This document shows, one piece after another, positions 24,101-37,628 of a DNA stretch of 37,752 bases. Position 1 is the first letter of the stretch, and the number at the start of each line of letters is the position of its first letter. The translations under genes and the position numbers were made by a program. The notes under the pieces are model-generated. The model saw nothing but the letters and a program-made list of their open reading frames with translations, ran no database searches and was not told the origin of the DNA. Source of the stretch: Owenia fusiformis (Eukaryota; Annelida; Polychaeta; Sabellida; Oweniidae); the NCBI GenBank assembly GCA_903813345.2, contig CAIIXF020000064.1, positions 1 through 37,752 on the forward strand. Reading direction: 5' to 3'.

Positions 24101-27100
24101 AAATAAAATTTTCTTCCGAAAATTGAAATTAATGGTATAAAATGATGTCAAAGTTCAAGTTGAACAGAGTCGTGATGTCTGGTGTCATCTCGGGATGACA
24201 CGTCTCCGGACGAGACACATTTAGGATGACACCCTCCTCGGATGAGTGTTACGAAATAAAATTTTCTTCCGAAAATTGAAATTAATGGTATAAAATGATG
24301 TCAAAGTTCAAGTTGAACAGAGTCGTGATGTCTGGTGTCATCTCGGGATGACACGTCTCCGGACGAGACACATTTAGGATGACACCCTCCTCGGATGAGT
24401 GTTACGAAATAAAATTTTCTTCCGAAAATTGAAATTAATGGTATAAAATGATGTCAAAGTTCAAGTTGAACAGAGTCGTGATGTCTGGTGTCATCTCGGG
24501 ATGACACGTCTCCGGACGAGACACATTTAGGATGACACCCTCCTCGGATGAGTGTTACGAAATAAAATTTTCTTCCGAAAATTGAAATTAATGGTATAAA
24601 ATGATGTCAAAGTTCAAGTTGAACAGAGTCGTGATGTCTGGTGTCATCTCGGGATGACACGTCTCCGGACGAGACACATTTAGGATGACACCCTCCTCGG
24701 ATGAGTGTTACGAAATAAAATTTTCTTCCGAAAATTGAAATTAATGGTATAAAATGATGTCAAAGTTCAAGTTGAACAGAGTCGTGATGTCTGGTGTCAT
24801 CTCGGGATGACACGTCTCCGGACGAGACACATTTAGGATGACACCCTCCTCGGATGAGTGTTACGAAATAAAATTTTCTTCCGAAAATTGAAATTAATGG
24901 TATAAAATGATGTCAAAGTTCAAGTTGAACAGAGTCGTGATGTCTGGTGTCATCTCGGGATGACACGTCTCCGGACGAGACACATTTAGGATGACACCCT
25001 CCTCGGATGAGTGTTACGAAATAAAATTTTCTTCCGAAAATTGAAATTAATGGTATAAAATGATGTCAAAGTTCAAGTTGAACAGAGTCGTGATGTCTGG
25101 TGTCATCTCGGGATGACACGTCTCCGGACGAGACACATTTAGGATGACACCCTCCTCGGATGAGTGTTACGAAATAAAATTTTCTTCCGAAAATTGAAAT
25201 TAATGGTATAAAATGATGTCAAAGTTCAAGTTGAACAGAGTCGTGATGTCTGGTGTCATCTCGGGATGACACGTCTCCGGACGAGACACATTTAGGATGA
25301 CACCCTCCTCGGATGAGTGTTACGAAATAAAATTTTCTTCCGAAAATTGAAATTAATGGTATAAAATGATGTCAAAGTTCAAGTTGAACAGAGTCGTGAT
25401 GTCTGGTGTCATCTCGGGATGACACGTCTCCGGACGAGACACATTTAGGATGACACCCTCCTCGGATGAGTGTTACGAAATAAAATTTTCTTCCGAAAAT
25501 TGAAATTAATGGTATAAAATGATGTCAAAGTTCAAGTTGAACAGAGTCGTGATGTCTGGTGTCATCTCGGGATGACACGTCTCCGGACGAGACACATTTA
25601 GGATGACACCCTCCTCGGATGAGTGTTACGAAATAAAATTTTCTTCCGAAAATTGAAATTAATGGTATAAAATGATGTCAAAGTTCAAGTTGAACAGAGT
25701 CGTGATGTCTGGTGTCATCTCGGGATGACACGTCTCCGGACGAGACACATTTAGGATGACACCCTCCTCGGATGAGTGTTACGAAATAAAATTTTCTTCC
25801 GAAAATTGAAATTAATGGTATAAAATGATGTCAAAGTTCAAGTTGAACAGAGTCGTGATGTCTGGTGTCATCTCGGGATGACACGTCTCCGGACGAGACA
25901 CATTTAGGATGACACCCTCCTCGGATGAGTGTTACGAAATAAAATTTTCTTCCGAAAATTGAAATTAATGGTATAAAATGATGTCAAAGTTCAAGTTGAA
26001 CAGAGTCGTGATGTCTGGTGTCATCTCGGGATGACACGTCTCCGGACGAGACACATTTAGGATGACACCCTCCTCGGATGAGTGTTACGAAATAAAATTT
26101 TCTTCCGAAAATTGAAATTAATGGTATAAAATGATGTCAAAGTTCAAGTTGAACAGAGTCGTGATGTCTGGTGTCATCTCGGGATGACACGTCTCCGGAC
26201 GAGACACATTTAGGATGACACCCTCCTCGGATGAGTGTTACGAAATAAAATTTTCTTCCGAAAATTGAAATTAATGGTATAAAATGATGTCAAAGTTCAA
26301 GTTGAACAGAGTCGTGATGTCTGGTGTCATCTCGGGATGACACGTCTCCGGACGAGACACATTTAGGATGACACCCTCCTCGGATGAGTGTTACGAAATA
26401 AAATTTTCTTCCGAAAATTGAAATTAATGGTATAAAATGATGTCAAAGTTCAAGTTGAACAGAGTCGTGATGTCTGGTGTCATCTCGGGATGACACGTCT
26501 CCGGACGAGACACATTTAGGATGACACCCTCCTCGGATGAGTGTTACGAAATAAAATTTTCTTCCGAAAATTGAAATTAATGGTATAAAATGATGTCAAA
26601 GTTCAAGTTGAACAGAGTCGTGATGTCTGGTGTCATCTCGGGATGACACGTCTCCGGACGAGACACATTTAGGATGACACCCTCCTCGGATGAGTGTTAC
26701 GAAATAAAATTTTCTTCCGAAAATTGAAATTAATGGTATAAAATGATGTCAAAGTTCAAGTTGAACAGAGTCGTGATGTCTGGTGTCATCTCGGGATGAC
26801 ACGTCTCCGGACGAGACACATTTAGGATGACACCCTCCTCGGATGAGTGTTACGAAATAAAATTTTCTTCCGAAAATTGAAATTAATGGTATAAAATGAT
26901 GTCAAAGTTCAAGTTGAACAGAGTCGTGATGTCTGGTGTCATCTCGGGATGACACGTCTCCGGACGAGACACATTTAGGATGACACCCTCCTCGGATGAG
27001 TGTTACGAAATAAAATTTTCTTCCGAAAATTGAAATTAATGGTATAAAATGATGTCAAAGTTCAAGTTGAACAGAGTCGTGATGTCTGGTGTCATCTCGG

Positions 27101-30100
27101 GATGACACGTCTCCGGACGAGACACATTTAGGATGACACCCTCCTCGGATGAGTGTTACGAAATAAAATTTTCTTCCGAAAATTGAAATTAATGGTATAA
27201 AATGATGTCAAAGTTCAAGTTGAACAGAGTCGTGATGTCTGGTGTCATCTCGGGATGACACGTCTCCGGACGAGACACATTTAGGATGACACCCTCCTCG
27301 GATGAGTGTTACGAAATAAAATTTTCTTCCGAAAATTGAAATTAATGGTATAAAATGATGTCAAAGTTCAAGTTGAACAGAGTCGTGATGTCTGGTGTCA
27401 TCTCGGGATGACACGTCTCCGGACGAGACACATTTAGGATGACACCCTCCTCGGATGAGTGTTACGAAATAAAATTTTCTTCCGAAAATTGAAATTAATG
27501 GTATAAAATGATGTCAAAGTTCAAGTTGAACAGAGTCGTGATGTCTGGTGTCATCTCGGGATGACACGTCTCCGGACGAGACACATTTAGGATGACACCC
27601 TCCTCGGATGAGTGTTACGAAATAAAATTTTCTTCCGAAAATTGAAATTAATGGTATAAAATGATGTCAAAGTTCAAGTTGAACAGAGTCGTGATGTCTG
27701 GTGTCATCTCGGGATGACACGTCTCCGGACGAGACACATTTAGGATGACACCCTCCTCGGATGAGTGTTACGAAATAAAATTTTCTTCCGAAAATTGAAA
27801 TTAATGGTATAAAATGATGTCAAAGTTCAAGTTGAACAGAGTCGTGATGTCTGGTGTCATCTCGGGATGACACGTCTCCGGACGAGACACATTTAGGATG
27901 ACACCCTCCTCGGATGAGTGTTACGAAATAAAATTTTCTTCCGAAAATTGAAATTAATGGTATAAAATGATGTCAAAGTTCAAGTTGAACAGAGTCGTGA
28001 TGTCTGGTGTCATCTCGGGATGACACGTCTCCGGACGAGACACATTTAGGATGACACCCTCCTCGGATGAGTGTTACGAAATAAAATTTTCTTCCGAAAA
28101 TTGAAATTAATGGTATAAAATGATGTCAAAGTTCAAGTTGAACAGAGTCGTGATGTCTGGTGTCATCTCGGGATGACACGTCTCCGGACGAGACACATTT
28201 AGGATGACACCCTCCTCGGATGAGTGTTACGAAATAAAATTTTCTTCCGAAAATTGAAATTAATGGTATAAAATGATGTCAAAGTTCAAGTTGAACAGAG
28301 TCGTGATGTCTGGTGTCATCTCGGGATGACACGTCTCCGGACGAGACACATTTAGGATGACACCCTCCTCGGATGAGTGTTACGAAATAAAATTTTCTTC
28401 CGAAAATTGAAATTAATGGTATAAAATGATGTCAAAGTTCAAGTTGAACAGAGTCGTGATGTCTGGTGTCATCTCGGGATGACACGTCTCCGGACGAGAC
28501 ACATTTAGGATGACACCCTCCTCGGATGAGTGTTACGAAATAAAATTTTCTTCCGAAAATTGAAATTAATGGTATAAAATGATGTCAAAGTTCAAGTTGA
28601 ACAGAGTCGTGATGTCTGGTGTCATCTCGGGATGACACGTCTCCGGACGAGACACATTTAGGATGACACCCTCCTCGGATGAGTGTTACGAAATAAAATT
28701 TTCTTCCGAAAATTGAAATTAATGGTATAAAATGATGTCAAAGTTCAAGTTGAACAGAGTCGTGATGTCTGGTGTCATCTCGGGATGACACGTCTCCGGA
28801 CGAGACACATTTAGGATGACACCCTCCTCGGATGAGTGTTACGAAATAAAATTTTCTTCCGAAAATTGAAATTAATGGTATAAAATGATGTCAAAGTTCA
28901 AGTTGAACAGAGTCGTGATGTCTGGTGTCATCTCGGGATGACACGTCTCCGGACGAGACACATTTAGGATGACACCCTCCTCGGATGAGTGTTACGAAAT
29001 AAAATTTTCTTCCGAAAATTGAAATTAATGGTATAAAATGATGTCAAAGTTCAAGTTGAACAGAGTCGTGATGTCTGGTGTCATCTCGGGATGACACGTC
29101 TCCGGACGAGACACATTTAGGATGACACCCTCCTCGGATGAGTGTTACGAAATAAAATTTTCTTCCGAAAATTGAAATTAATGGTATAAAATGATGTCAA
29201 AGTTCAAGTTGAACAGAGTCGTGATGTCTGGTGTCATCTCGGGATGACACGTCTCCGGACGAGACACATTTAGGATGACACCCTCCTCGGATGAGTGTTA
29301 CGAAATAAAATTTTCTTCCGAAAATTGAAATTAATGGTATAAAATGATGTCAAAGTTCAAGTTGAACAGAGTCGTGATGTCTGGTGTCATCTCGGGATGA
29401 CACGTCTCCGGACGAGACACATTTAGGATGACACCCTCCTCGGATGAGTGTTACGAAATAAAATTTTCTTCCGAAAATTGAAATTAATGGTATAAAATGA
29501 TGTCAAAGTTCAAGTTGAACAGAGTCGTGATGTCTGGTGTCATCTCGGGATGACACGTCTCCGGACGAGACACATTTAGGATGACACCCTCCTCGGATGA
29601 GTGTTACGAAATAAAATTTTCTTCCGAAAATTGAAATTAATGGTATAAAATGATGTCAAAGTTCAAGTTGAACAGAGTCGTGATGTCTGGTGTCATCTCG
29701 GGATGACACGTCTCCGGACGAGACACATTTAGGATGACACCCTCCTCGGATGAGTGTTACGAAATAAAATTTTCTTCCGAAAATTGAAATTAATGGTATA
29801 AAATGATGTCAAAGTTCAAGTTGAACAGAGTCGTGATGTCTGGTGTCATCTCGGGATGACACGTCTCCGGACGAGACACATTTAGGATGACACCCTCCTC
29901 GGATGAGTGTTACGAAATAAAATTTTCTTCCGAAAATTGAAATTAATGGTATAAAATGATGTCAAAGTTCAAGTTGAACAGAGTCGTGATGTCTGGTGTC
30001 ATCTCGGGATGACACGTCTCCGGACGAGACACATTTAGGATGACACCCTCCTCGGATGAGTGTTACGAAATAAAATTTTCTTCCGAAAATTGAAATTAAT

Positions 30101-33100
30101 GGTATAAAATGATGTCAAAGTTCAAGTTGAACAGAGTCGTGATGTCTGGTGTCATCTCGGGATGACACGTCTCCGGACGAGACACATTTAGGATGACACC
30201 CTCCTCGGATGAGTGTTACGAAATAAAATTTTCTTCCGAAAATTGAAATTAATGGTATAAAATGATGTCAAAGTTCAAGTTGAACAGAGTCGTGATGTCT
30301 GGTGTCATCTCGGGATGACACGTCTCCGGACGAGACACATTTAGGATGACACCCTCCTCGGATGAGTGTTACGAAATAAAATTTTCTTCCGAAAATTGAA
30401 ATTAATGGTATAAAATGATGTCAAAGTTCAAGTTGAACAGAGTCGTGATGTCTGGTGTCATCTCGGGATGACACGTCTCCGGACGAGACACATTTAGGAT
30501 GACACCCTCCTCGGATGAGTGTTACGAAATAAAATTTTCTTCCGAAAATTGAAATTAATGGTATAAAATGATGTCAAAGTTCAAGTTGAACAGAGTCGTG
30601 ATGTCTGGTGTCATCTCGGGATGACACGTCTCCGGACGAGACACATTTAGGATGACACCCTCCTCGGATGAGTGTTACGAAATAAAATTTTCTTCCGAAA
30701 ATTGAAATTAATGGTATAAAATGATGTCAAAGTTCAAGTTGAACAGAGTCGTGATGTCTGGTGTCATCTCGGGATGACACGTCTCCGGACGAGACACATT
30801 TAGGATGACACCCTCCTCGGATGAGTGTTACGAAATAAAATTTTCTTCCGAAAATTGAAATTAATGGTATAAAATGATGTCAAAGTTCAAGTTGAACAGA
30901 GTCGTGATGTCTGGTGTCATCTCGGGATGACACGTCTCCGGACGAGACACATTTAGGATGACACCCTCCTCGGATGAGTGTTACGAAATAAAATTTTCTT
31001 CCGAAAATTGAAATTAATGGTATAAAATGATGTCAAAGTTCAAGTTGAACAGAGTCGTGATGTCTGGTGTCATCTCGGGATGACACGTCTCCGGACGAGA
31101 CACATTTAGGATGACACCCTCCTCGGATGAGTGTTACGAAATAAAATTTTCTTCCGAAAATTGAAATTAATGGTATAAAATGATGTCAAAGTTCAAGTTG
31201 AACAGAGTCGTGATGTCTGGTGTCATCTCGGGATGACACGTCTCCGGACGAGACACATTTAGGATGACACCCTCCTCGGATGAGTGTTACGAAATAAAAT
31301 TTTCTTCCGAAAATTGAAATTAATGGTATAAAATGATGTCAAAGTTCAAGTTGAACAGAGTCGTGATGTCTGGTGTCATCTCGGGATGACACGTCTCCGG
31401 ACGAGACACATTTAGGATGACACCCTCCTCGGATGAGTGTTACGAAATAAAATTTTCTTCCGAAAATTGAAATTAATGGTATAAAATGATGTCAAAGTTC
31501 AAGTTGAACAGAGTCGTGATGTCTGGTGTCATCTCGGGATGACACGTCTCCGGACGAGACACATTTAGGATGACACCCTCCTCGGATGAGTGTTACGAAA
31601 TAAAATTTTCTTCCGAAAATTGAAATTAATGGTATAAAATGATGTCAAAGTTCAAGTTGAACAGAGTCGTGATGTCTGGTGTCATCTCGGGATGACACGT
31701 CTCCGGACGAGACACATTTAGGATGACACCCTCCTCGGATGAGTGTTACGAAATAAAATTTTCTTCCGAAAATTGAAATTAATGGTATAAAATGATGTCA
31801 AAGTTCAAGTTGAACAGAGTCGTGATGTCTGGTGTCATCTCGGGATGACACGTCTCCGGACGAGACACATTTAGGATGACACCCTCCTCGGATGAGTGTT
31901 ACGAAATAAAATTTTCTTCCGAAAATTGAAATTAATGGTATAAAATGATGTCAAAGTTCAAGTTGAACAGAGTCGTGATGTCTGGTGTCATCTCGGGATG
32001 ACACGTCTCCGGACGAGACACATTTAGGATGACACCCTCCTCGGATGAGTGTTACGAAATAAAATTTTCTTCCGAAAATTGAAATTAATGGTATAAAATG
32101 ATGTCAAAGTTCAAGTTGAACAGAGTCGTGATGTCTGGTGTCATCTCGGGATGACACGTCTCCGGACGAGACACATTTAGGATGACACCCTCCTCGGATG
32201 AGTGTTACGAAATAAAATTTTCTTCCGAAAATTGAAATTAATGGTATAAAATGATGTCAAAGTTCAAGTTGAACAGAGTCGTGATGTCTGGTGTCATCTC
32301 GGGATGACACGTCTCCGGACGAGACACATTTAGGATGACACCCTCCTCGGATGAGTGTTACGAAATAAAATTTTCTTCCGAAAATTGAAATTAATGGTAT
32401 AAAATGATGTCAAAGTTCAAGTTGAACAGAGTCGTGATGTCTGGTGTCATCTCGGGATGACACGTCTCCGGACGAGACACATTTAGGATGACACCCTCCT
32501 CGGATGAGTGTTACGAAATAAAATTTTCTTCCGAAAATTGAAATTAATGGTATAAAATGATGTCAAAGTTCAAGTTGAACAGAGTCGTGATGTCTGGTGT
32601 CATCTCGGGATGACACGTCTCCGGACGAGACACATTTAGGATGACACCCTCCTCGGATGAGTGTTACGAAATAAAATTTTCTTCCGAAAATTGAAATTAA
32701 TGGTATAAAATGATGTCAAAGTTCAAGTTGAACAGAGTCGTGATGTCTGGTGTCATCTCGGGATGACACGTCTCCGGACGAGACACATTTAGGATGACAC
32801 CCTCCTCGGATGAGTGTTACGAAATAAAATTTTCTTCCGAAAATTGAAATTAATGGTATAAAATGATGTCAAAGTTCAAGTTGAACAGAGTCGTGATGTC
32901 TGGTGTCATCTCGGGATGACACGTCTCCGGACGAGACACATTTAGGATGACACCCTCCTCGGATGAGTGTTACGAAATAAAATTTTCTTCCGAAAATTGA
33001 AATTAATGGTATAAAATGATGTCAAAGTTCAAGTTGAACAGAGTCGTGATGTCTGGTGTCATCTCGGGATGACACGTCTCCGGACGAGACACATTTAGGA

Positions 33101-33230
33101 TGACACCCTCCTCGGATGAGTGTTACGAAATAAAATTTTCTTCCGAAAATTGAAATTAATGGTATAAAATGATGTCAAAGTTCAAGTTGAACAGAGTCGT
33201 GATGTCTGGTGTCATCTCGGGATGACACGT

Positions 33231-33231
33231 T
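33231..33231. other. Single C-to-T variant in the otherwise uniform zone (unit 218)
   Basis: The unit starting at 33175 reads CACGTTTCCGG where the consensus has CACGTCTCCGG. The change is at unit position 57. C57 is followed by T, so this is not simple CpG deamination. In the plus-strand RNA hairpin it turns a C-G closing pair into a U-G wobble. It is the only substitution I noticed among units 50-244. I compared by eye, so others could have been missed. Confidence 0.9.
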
Positions 33232-36200
33232 TCCGGACGAGACACATTTAGGATGACACCCTCCTCGGATGAGTGTTACGAAATAAAATTTTCTTCCGAA
33301 AATTGAAATTAATGGTATAAAATGATGTCAAAGTTCAAGTTGAACAGAGTCGTGATGTCTGGTGTCATCTCGGGATGACACGTCTCCGGACGAGACACAT
33401 TTAGGATGACACCCTCCTCGGATGAGTGTTACGAAATAAAATTTTCTTCCGAAAATTGAAATTAATGGTATAAAATGATGTCAAAGTTCAAGTTGAACAG
33501 AGTCGTGATGTCTGGTGTCATCTCGGGATGACACGTCTCCGGACGAGACACATTTAGGATGACACCCTCCTCGGATGAGTGTTACGAAATAAAATTTTCT
33601 TCCGAAAATTGAAATTAATGGTATAAAATGATGTCAAAGTTCAAGTTGAACAGAGTCGTGATGTCTGGTGTCATCTCGGGATGACACGTCTCCGGACGAG
33701 ACACATTTAGGATGACACCCTCCTCGGATGAGTGTTACGAAATAAAATTTTCTTCCGAAAATTGAAATTAATGGTATAAAATGATGTCAAAGTTCAAGTT
33801 GAACAGAGTCGTGATGTCTGGTGTCATCTCGGGATGACACGTCTCCGGACGAGACACATTTAGGATGACACCCTCCTCGGATGAGTGTTACGAAATAAAA
33901 TTTTCTTCCGAAAATTGAAATTAATGGTATAAAATGATGTCAAAGTTCAAGTTGAACAGAGTCGTGATGTCTGGTGTCATCTCGGGATGACACGTCTCCG
34001 GACGAGACACATTTAGGATGACACCCTCCTCGGATGAGTGTTACGAAATAAAATTTTCTTCCGAAAATTGAAATTAATGGTATAAAATGATGTCAAAGTT
34101 CAAGTTGAACAGAGTCGTGATGTCTGGTGTCATCTCGGGATGACACGTCTCCGGACGAGACACATTTAGGATGACACCCTCCTCGGATGAGTGTTACGAA
34201 ATAAAATTTTCTTCCGAAAATTGAAATTAATGGTATAAAATGATGTCAAAGTTCAAGTTGAACAGAGTCGTGATGTCTGGTGTCATCTCGGGATGACACG
34301 TCTCCGGACGAGACACATTTAGGATGACACCCTCCTCGGATGAGTGTTACGAAATAAAATTTTCTTCCGAAAATTGAAATTAATGGTATAAAATGATGTC
34401 AAAGTTCAAGTTGAACAGAGTCGTGATGTCTGGTGTCATCTCGGGATGACACGTCTCCGGACGAGACACATTTAGGATGACACCCTCCTCGGATGAGTGT
34501 TACGAAATAAAATTTTCTTCCGAAAATTGAAATTAATGGTATAAAATGATGTCAAAGTTCAAGTTGAACAGAGTCGTGATGTCTGGTGTCATCTCGGGAT
34601 GACACGTCTCCGGACGAGACACATTTAGGATGACACCCTCCTCGGATGAGTGTTACGAAATAAAATTTTCTTCCGAAAATTGAAATTAATGGTATAAAAT
34701 GATGTCAAAGTTCAAGTTGAACAGAGTCGTGATGTCTGGTGTCATCTCGGGATGACACGTCTCCGGACGAGACACATTTAGGATGACACCCTCCTCGGAT
34801 GAGTGTTACGAAATAAAATTTTCTTCCGAAAATTGAAATTAATGGTATAAAATGATGTCAAAGTTCAAGTTGAACAGAGTCGTGATGTCTGGTGTCATCT
34901 CGGGATGACACGTCTCCGGACGAGACACATTTAGGATGACACCCTCCTCGGATGAGTGTTACGAAATAAAATTTTCTTCCGAAAATTGAAATTAATGGTA
35001 TAAAATGATGTCAAAGTTCAAGTTGAACAGAGTCGTGATGTCTGGTGTCATCTCGGGATGACACGTCTCCGGACGAGACACATTTAGGATGACACCCTCC
35101 TCGGATGAGTGTTACGAAATAAAATTTTCTTCCGAAAATTGAAATTAATGGTATAAAATGATGTCAAAGTTCAAGTTGAACAGAGTCGTGATGTCTGGTG
35201 TCATCTCGGGATGACACGTCTCCGGACGAGACACATTTAGGATGACACCCTCCTCGGATGAGTGTTACGAAATAAAATTTTCTTCCGAAAATTGAAATTA
35301 ATGGTATAAAATGATGTCAAAGTTCAAGTTGAACAGAGTCGTGATGTCTGGTGTCATCTCGGGATGACACGTCTCCGGACGAGACACATTTAGGATGACA
35401 CCCTCCTCGGATGAGTGTTACGAAATAAAATTTTCTTCCGAAAATTGAAATTAATGGTATAAAATGATGTCAAAGTTCAAGTTGAACAGAGTCGTGATGT
35501 CTGGTGTCATCTCGGGATGACACGTCTCCGGACGAGACACATTTAGGATGACACCCTCCTCGGATGAGTGTTACGAAATAAAATTTTCTTCCGAAAATTG
35601 AAATTAATGGTATAAAATGATGTCAAAGTTCAAGTTGAACAGAGTCGTGATGTCTGGTGTCATCTCGGGATGACACGTCTCCGGACGAGACACATTTAGG
35701 ATGACACCCTCCTCGGATGAGTGTTACGAAATAAAATTTTCTTCCGAAAATTGAAATTAATGGTATAAAATGATGTCAAAGTTCAAGTTGAACAGAGTCG
35801 TGATGTCTGGTGTCATCTCGGGATGACACGTCTCCGGACGAGACACATTTAGGATGACACCCTCCTCGGATGAGTGTTACGAAATAAAATTTTCTTCCGA
35901 AAATTGAAATTAATGGTATAAAATGATGTCAAAGTTCAAGTTGAACAGAGTCGTGATGTCTGGTGTCATCTCGGGATGACACGTCTCCGGACGAGACACA
36001 TTTAGGATGACACCCTCCTCGGATGAGTGTTACGAAATAAAATTTTCTTCCGAAAATTGAAATTAATGGTATAAAATGATGTCAAAGTTCAAGTTGAACA
36101 GAGTCGTGATGTCTGGTGTCATCTCGGGATGACACGTCTCCGGACGAGACACATTTAGGATGACACCCTCCTCGGATGAGTGTTACGAAATAAAATTTTC

Positions 36201-37305
36201 TTCCGAAAATTGAAATTAATGGTATAAAATGATGTCAAAGTTCAAGTTGAACAGAGTCGTGATGTCTGGTGTCATCTCGGGATGACACGTCTCCGGACGA
36301 GACACATTTAGGATGACACCCTCCTCGGATGAGTGTTACGAAATAAAATTTTCTTCCGAAAATTGAAATTAATGGTATAAAATGATGTCAAAGTTCAAGT
36401 TGAACAGAGTCGTGATGTCTGGTGTCATCTCGGGATGACACGTCTCCGGACGAGACACATTTAGGATGACACCCTCCTCGGATGAGTGTTACGAAATAAA
36501 ATTTTCTTCCGAAAATTGAAATTAATGGTATAAAATGATGTCAAAGTTCAAGTTGAACAGAGTCGTGATGTCTGGTGTCATCTCGGGATGACACGTCTCC
36601 GGACGAGACACATTTAGGATGACACCCTCCTCGGATGAGTGTTACGAAATAAAATTTTCTTCCGAAAATTGAAATTAATGGTATAAAATGATGTCAAAGT
36701 TCAAGTTGAACAGAGTCGTGATGTCTGGTGTCATCTCGGGATGACACGTCTCCGGACGAGACACATTTAGGATGACACCCTCCTCGGATGAGTGTTACGA
36801 AATAAAATTTTCTTCCGAAAATTGAAATTAATGGTATAAAATGATGTCAAAGTTCAAGTTGAACAGAGTCGTGATGTCTGGTGTCATCTCGGGATGACAC
36901 GTCTCCGGACGAGACACATTTAGGATGACACCCTCCTCGGATGAGTGTTACGAAATAAAATTTTCTTCCGAAAATTGAAATTAATGGTATAAAATGATGT
37001 CAAAGTTCAAGTTGAACAGAGTCGTGATGTCTGGTGTCATCTCGGGATGACACGTCTCCGGACGAGACACATTTAGGATGACACCCTCCTCGGATGAGTG
37101 TTACGAAATAAAATTTTCTTCCGAAAATTGAAATTAATGGTATAAAATGATGTCAAAGTTCAAGTTGAACAGAGTCGTGATGTCTGGTGTCATCTCGGGA
37201 TGACACGTCTCCGGACGAGACACATTTAGGATGACACCCTCCTCGGATGAGTGTTACGAAATAAAATTTTCTTCCGAAAATTGAAATTAATGGTATAAAA
37301 TGATG

Positions 37306-37376
37306 TCAAAGTTCAAGTTGAACAGAGTCGTGATGTCTGGTGTCATCTCGGGATGACACGTCTCCGGACGAGACAC
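37306..37376. repeat. Truncated last monomer at the array edge
   Basis: Unit 245 matches the consensus exactly for its first 71 bp and ends after GAGACAC. At 37377 the sequence changes abruptly to unrelated DNA (TATGTTGTGCG, where the consensus has ATTTAGGATG). The break falls just after the GTCTC/GAGAC inverted repeat and before the second GATGACAC arm. I see no poly-A, target-site duplication or terminal inverted repeat at the junction that would indicate a transposon. Confidence 0.97.
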
Positions 37377-37560
37377 TATGTTGTGCGTTTCGCCTTGTGT
37401 TTGCGCGGGTTTATATCCAGAATAATTAATGTTAGACAATGAAGATCCAATATCAGAGTTCCAACAGGAGATGTGTCTTCTTCGATGAAAGTGGAGTGAC
37501 TCTCTGATTAGAATGCGTGATGTCAGTTATATACCCTCTCTGGTGTATCAGGTGTCTTAG

Positions 37561-37570
37561 CCATATATGG
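37561..37570. promoter_or_regulatory. CArG box 1 (SRF/MADS-type site)
   Basis: CCATATATGG fits CC(A/T)6GG perfectly and is palindromic. This is the binding site class of SRF and other MADS-box factors in animals, fungi and plants. A random match to the pattern is expected about once in 16 kb. No transcription start or gene is visible in the window, so regulatory function is unproven. Confidence 0.45.
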
Positions 37571-37574
37571 CAAA

Positions 37575-37581
37575 TGACTCA
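37575..37581. promoter_or_regulatory. AP-1-type site TGACTCA between the CArG boxes
   Basis: TGACTCA is the perfect consensus for AP-1/GCN4 bZIP dimers. It directly abuts the second CArG box, which starts at 37582. The order is CArG, AP-1, CArG within 31 bp. Juxtaposed SRF and AP-1 sites are known from serum-responsive animal promoters, but no such gene is visible here. Confidence 0.4.
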
Positions 37582-37591
37582 CCATATATGG
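37582..37591. promoter_or_regulatory. CArG box 2 (SRF/MADS-type site)
   Basis: This is a second exact CCATATATGG, 21 bp downstream of the first and on the same helical face. As part of the 13-bp direct repeat it is not statistically independent of the first copy. Confidence 0.45.
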
Positions 37592-37628
37592 CAAGGGAAC
37601 AGAGTAGAAAGTCAGGCATACCAGCAAG

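Larger units (their letters stand above)
7471..37305. repeat. Uniform body of the satellite (units 50-244)
   Basis: This zone holds 195 consecutive units of exactly 153 bp (29,835 bp) with no net indel. The only base difference I noticed is a C-to-T change at 33231 in unit 218. Taken at face value that is about one difference in 30 kb, far below the percent-level divergence usual between satellite monomers. It could reflect a very recent burst of amplification or strong homogenisation by unequal exchange or gene conversion. It could equally reflect consensus polishing with reads that map equally well everywhere, which would erase true variants. The copy number in such an assembly should be taken as approximate. 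Confidence 0.95.
1..37376. repeat. Satellite DNA array, 153-bp monomer, 244 full copies plus one partial
   Basis: This is a head-to-tail tandem array. Taking the monomer to start at TCAAAGTTCAAG, unit 1 starts at position 1, unit 18 at 2581, unit 60 at 9001 and unit 245 (partial) at 37306. From 9001 to 37306 there are exactly 185 steps of 153 bp, and the phase recurs every 3060 bp (20 units) at 12061, 15121, 18181 and so on. The monomer has 27 C and 35 G, which is 40.5% GC. Its first 100 bp are 50% GC and its last 53 bp 23% GC. All copies share one orientation, and I see no insertion of foreign DNA or higher-order pattern. A monomer near nucleosome length in an array this long is typical of centromeric or heterochromatic satellites in eukaryotes, but a centromeric role is inference. 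I do not recognise the family. The left end of the array lies outside the window. Confidence 0.99.
37561..37594. repeat. 13-bp direct repeat CCATATATGGCAA, 21-bp spacing
   Basis: CCATATATGGCAA occurs at 37561-37573 and again at 37582-37594. The two copies start 21 bp apart, which is two turns of B-form DNA, so they face the same side of the helix. Each copy contains the 10-bp palindrome CCATATATGG. The 8 bp between the copies (37574-37581) end in TGACTCA. The exact repeat suggests a local duplication or selection on paired sites. Confidence 0.9.

Noticed and set aside
1-37376. CRISPR array
   Set aside because: The whole 153-bp unit is conserved with no variable spacers between short repeats, and no cas genes are present. 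It is a simple satellite.
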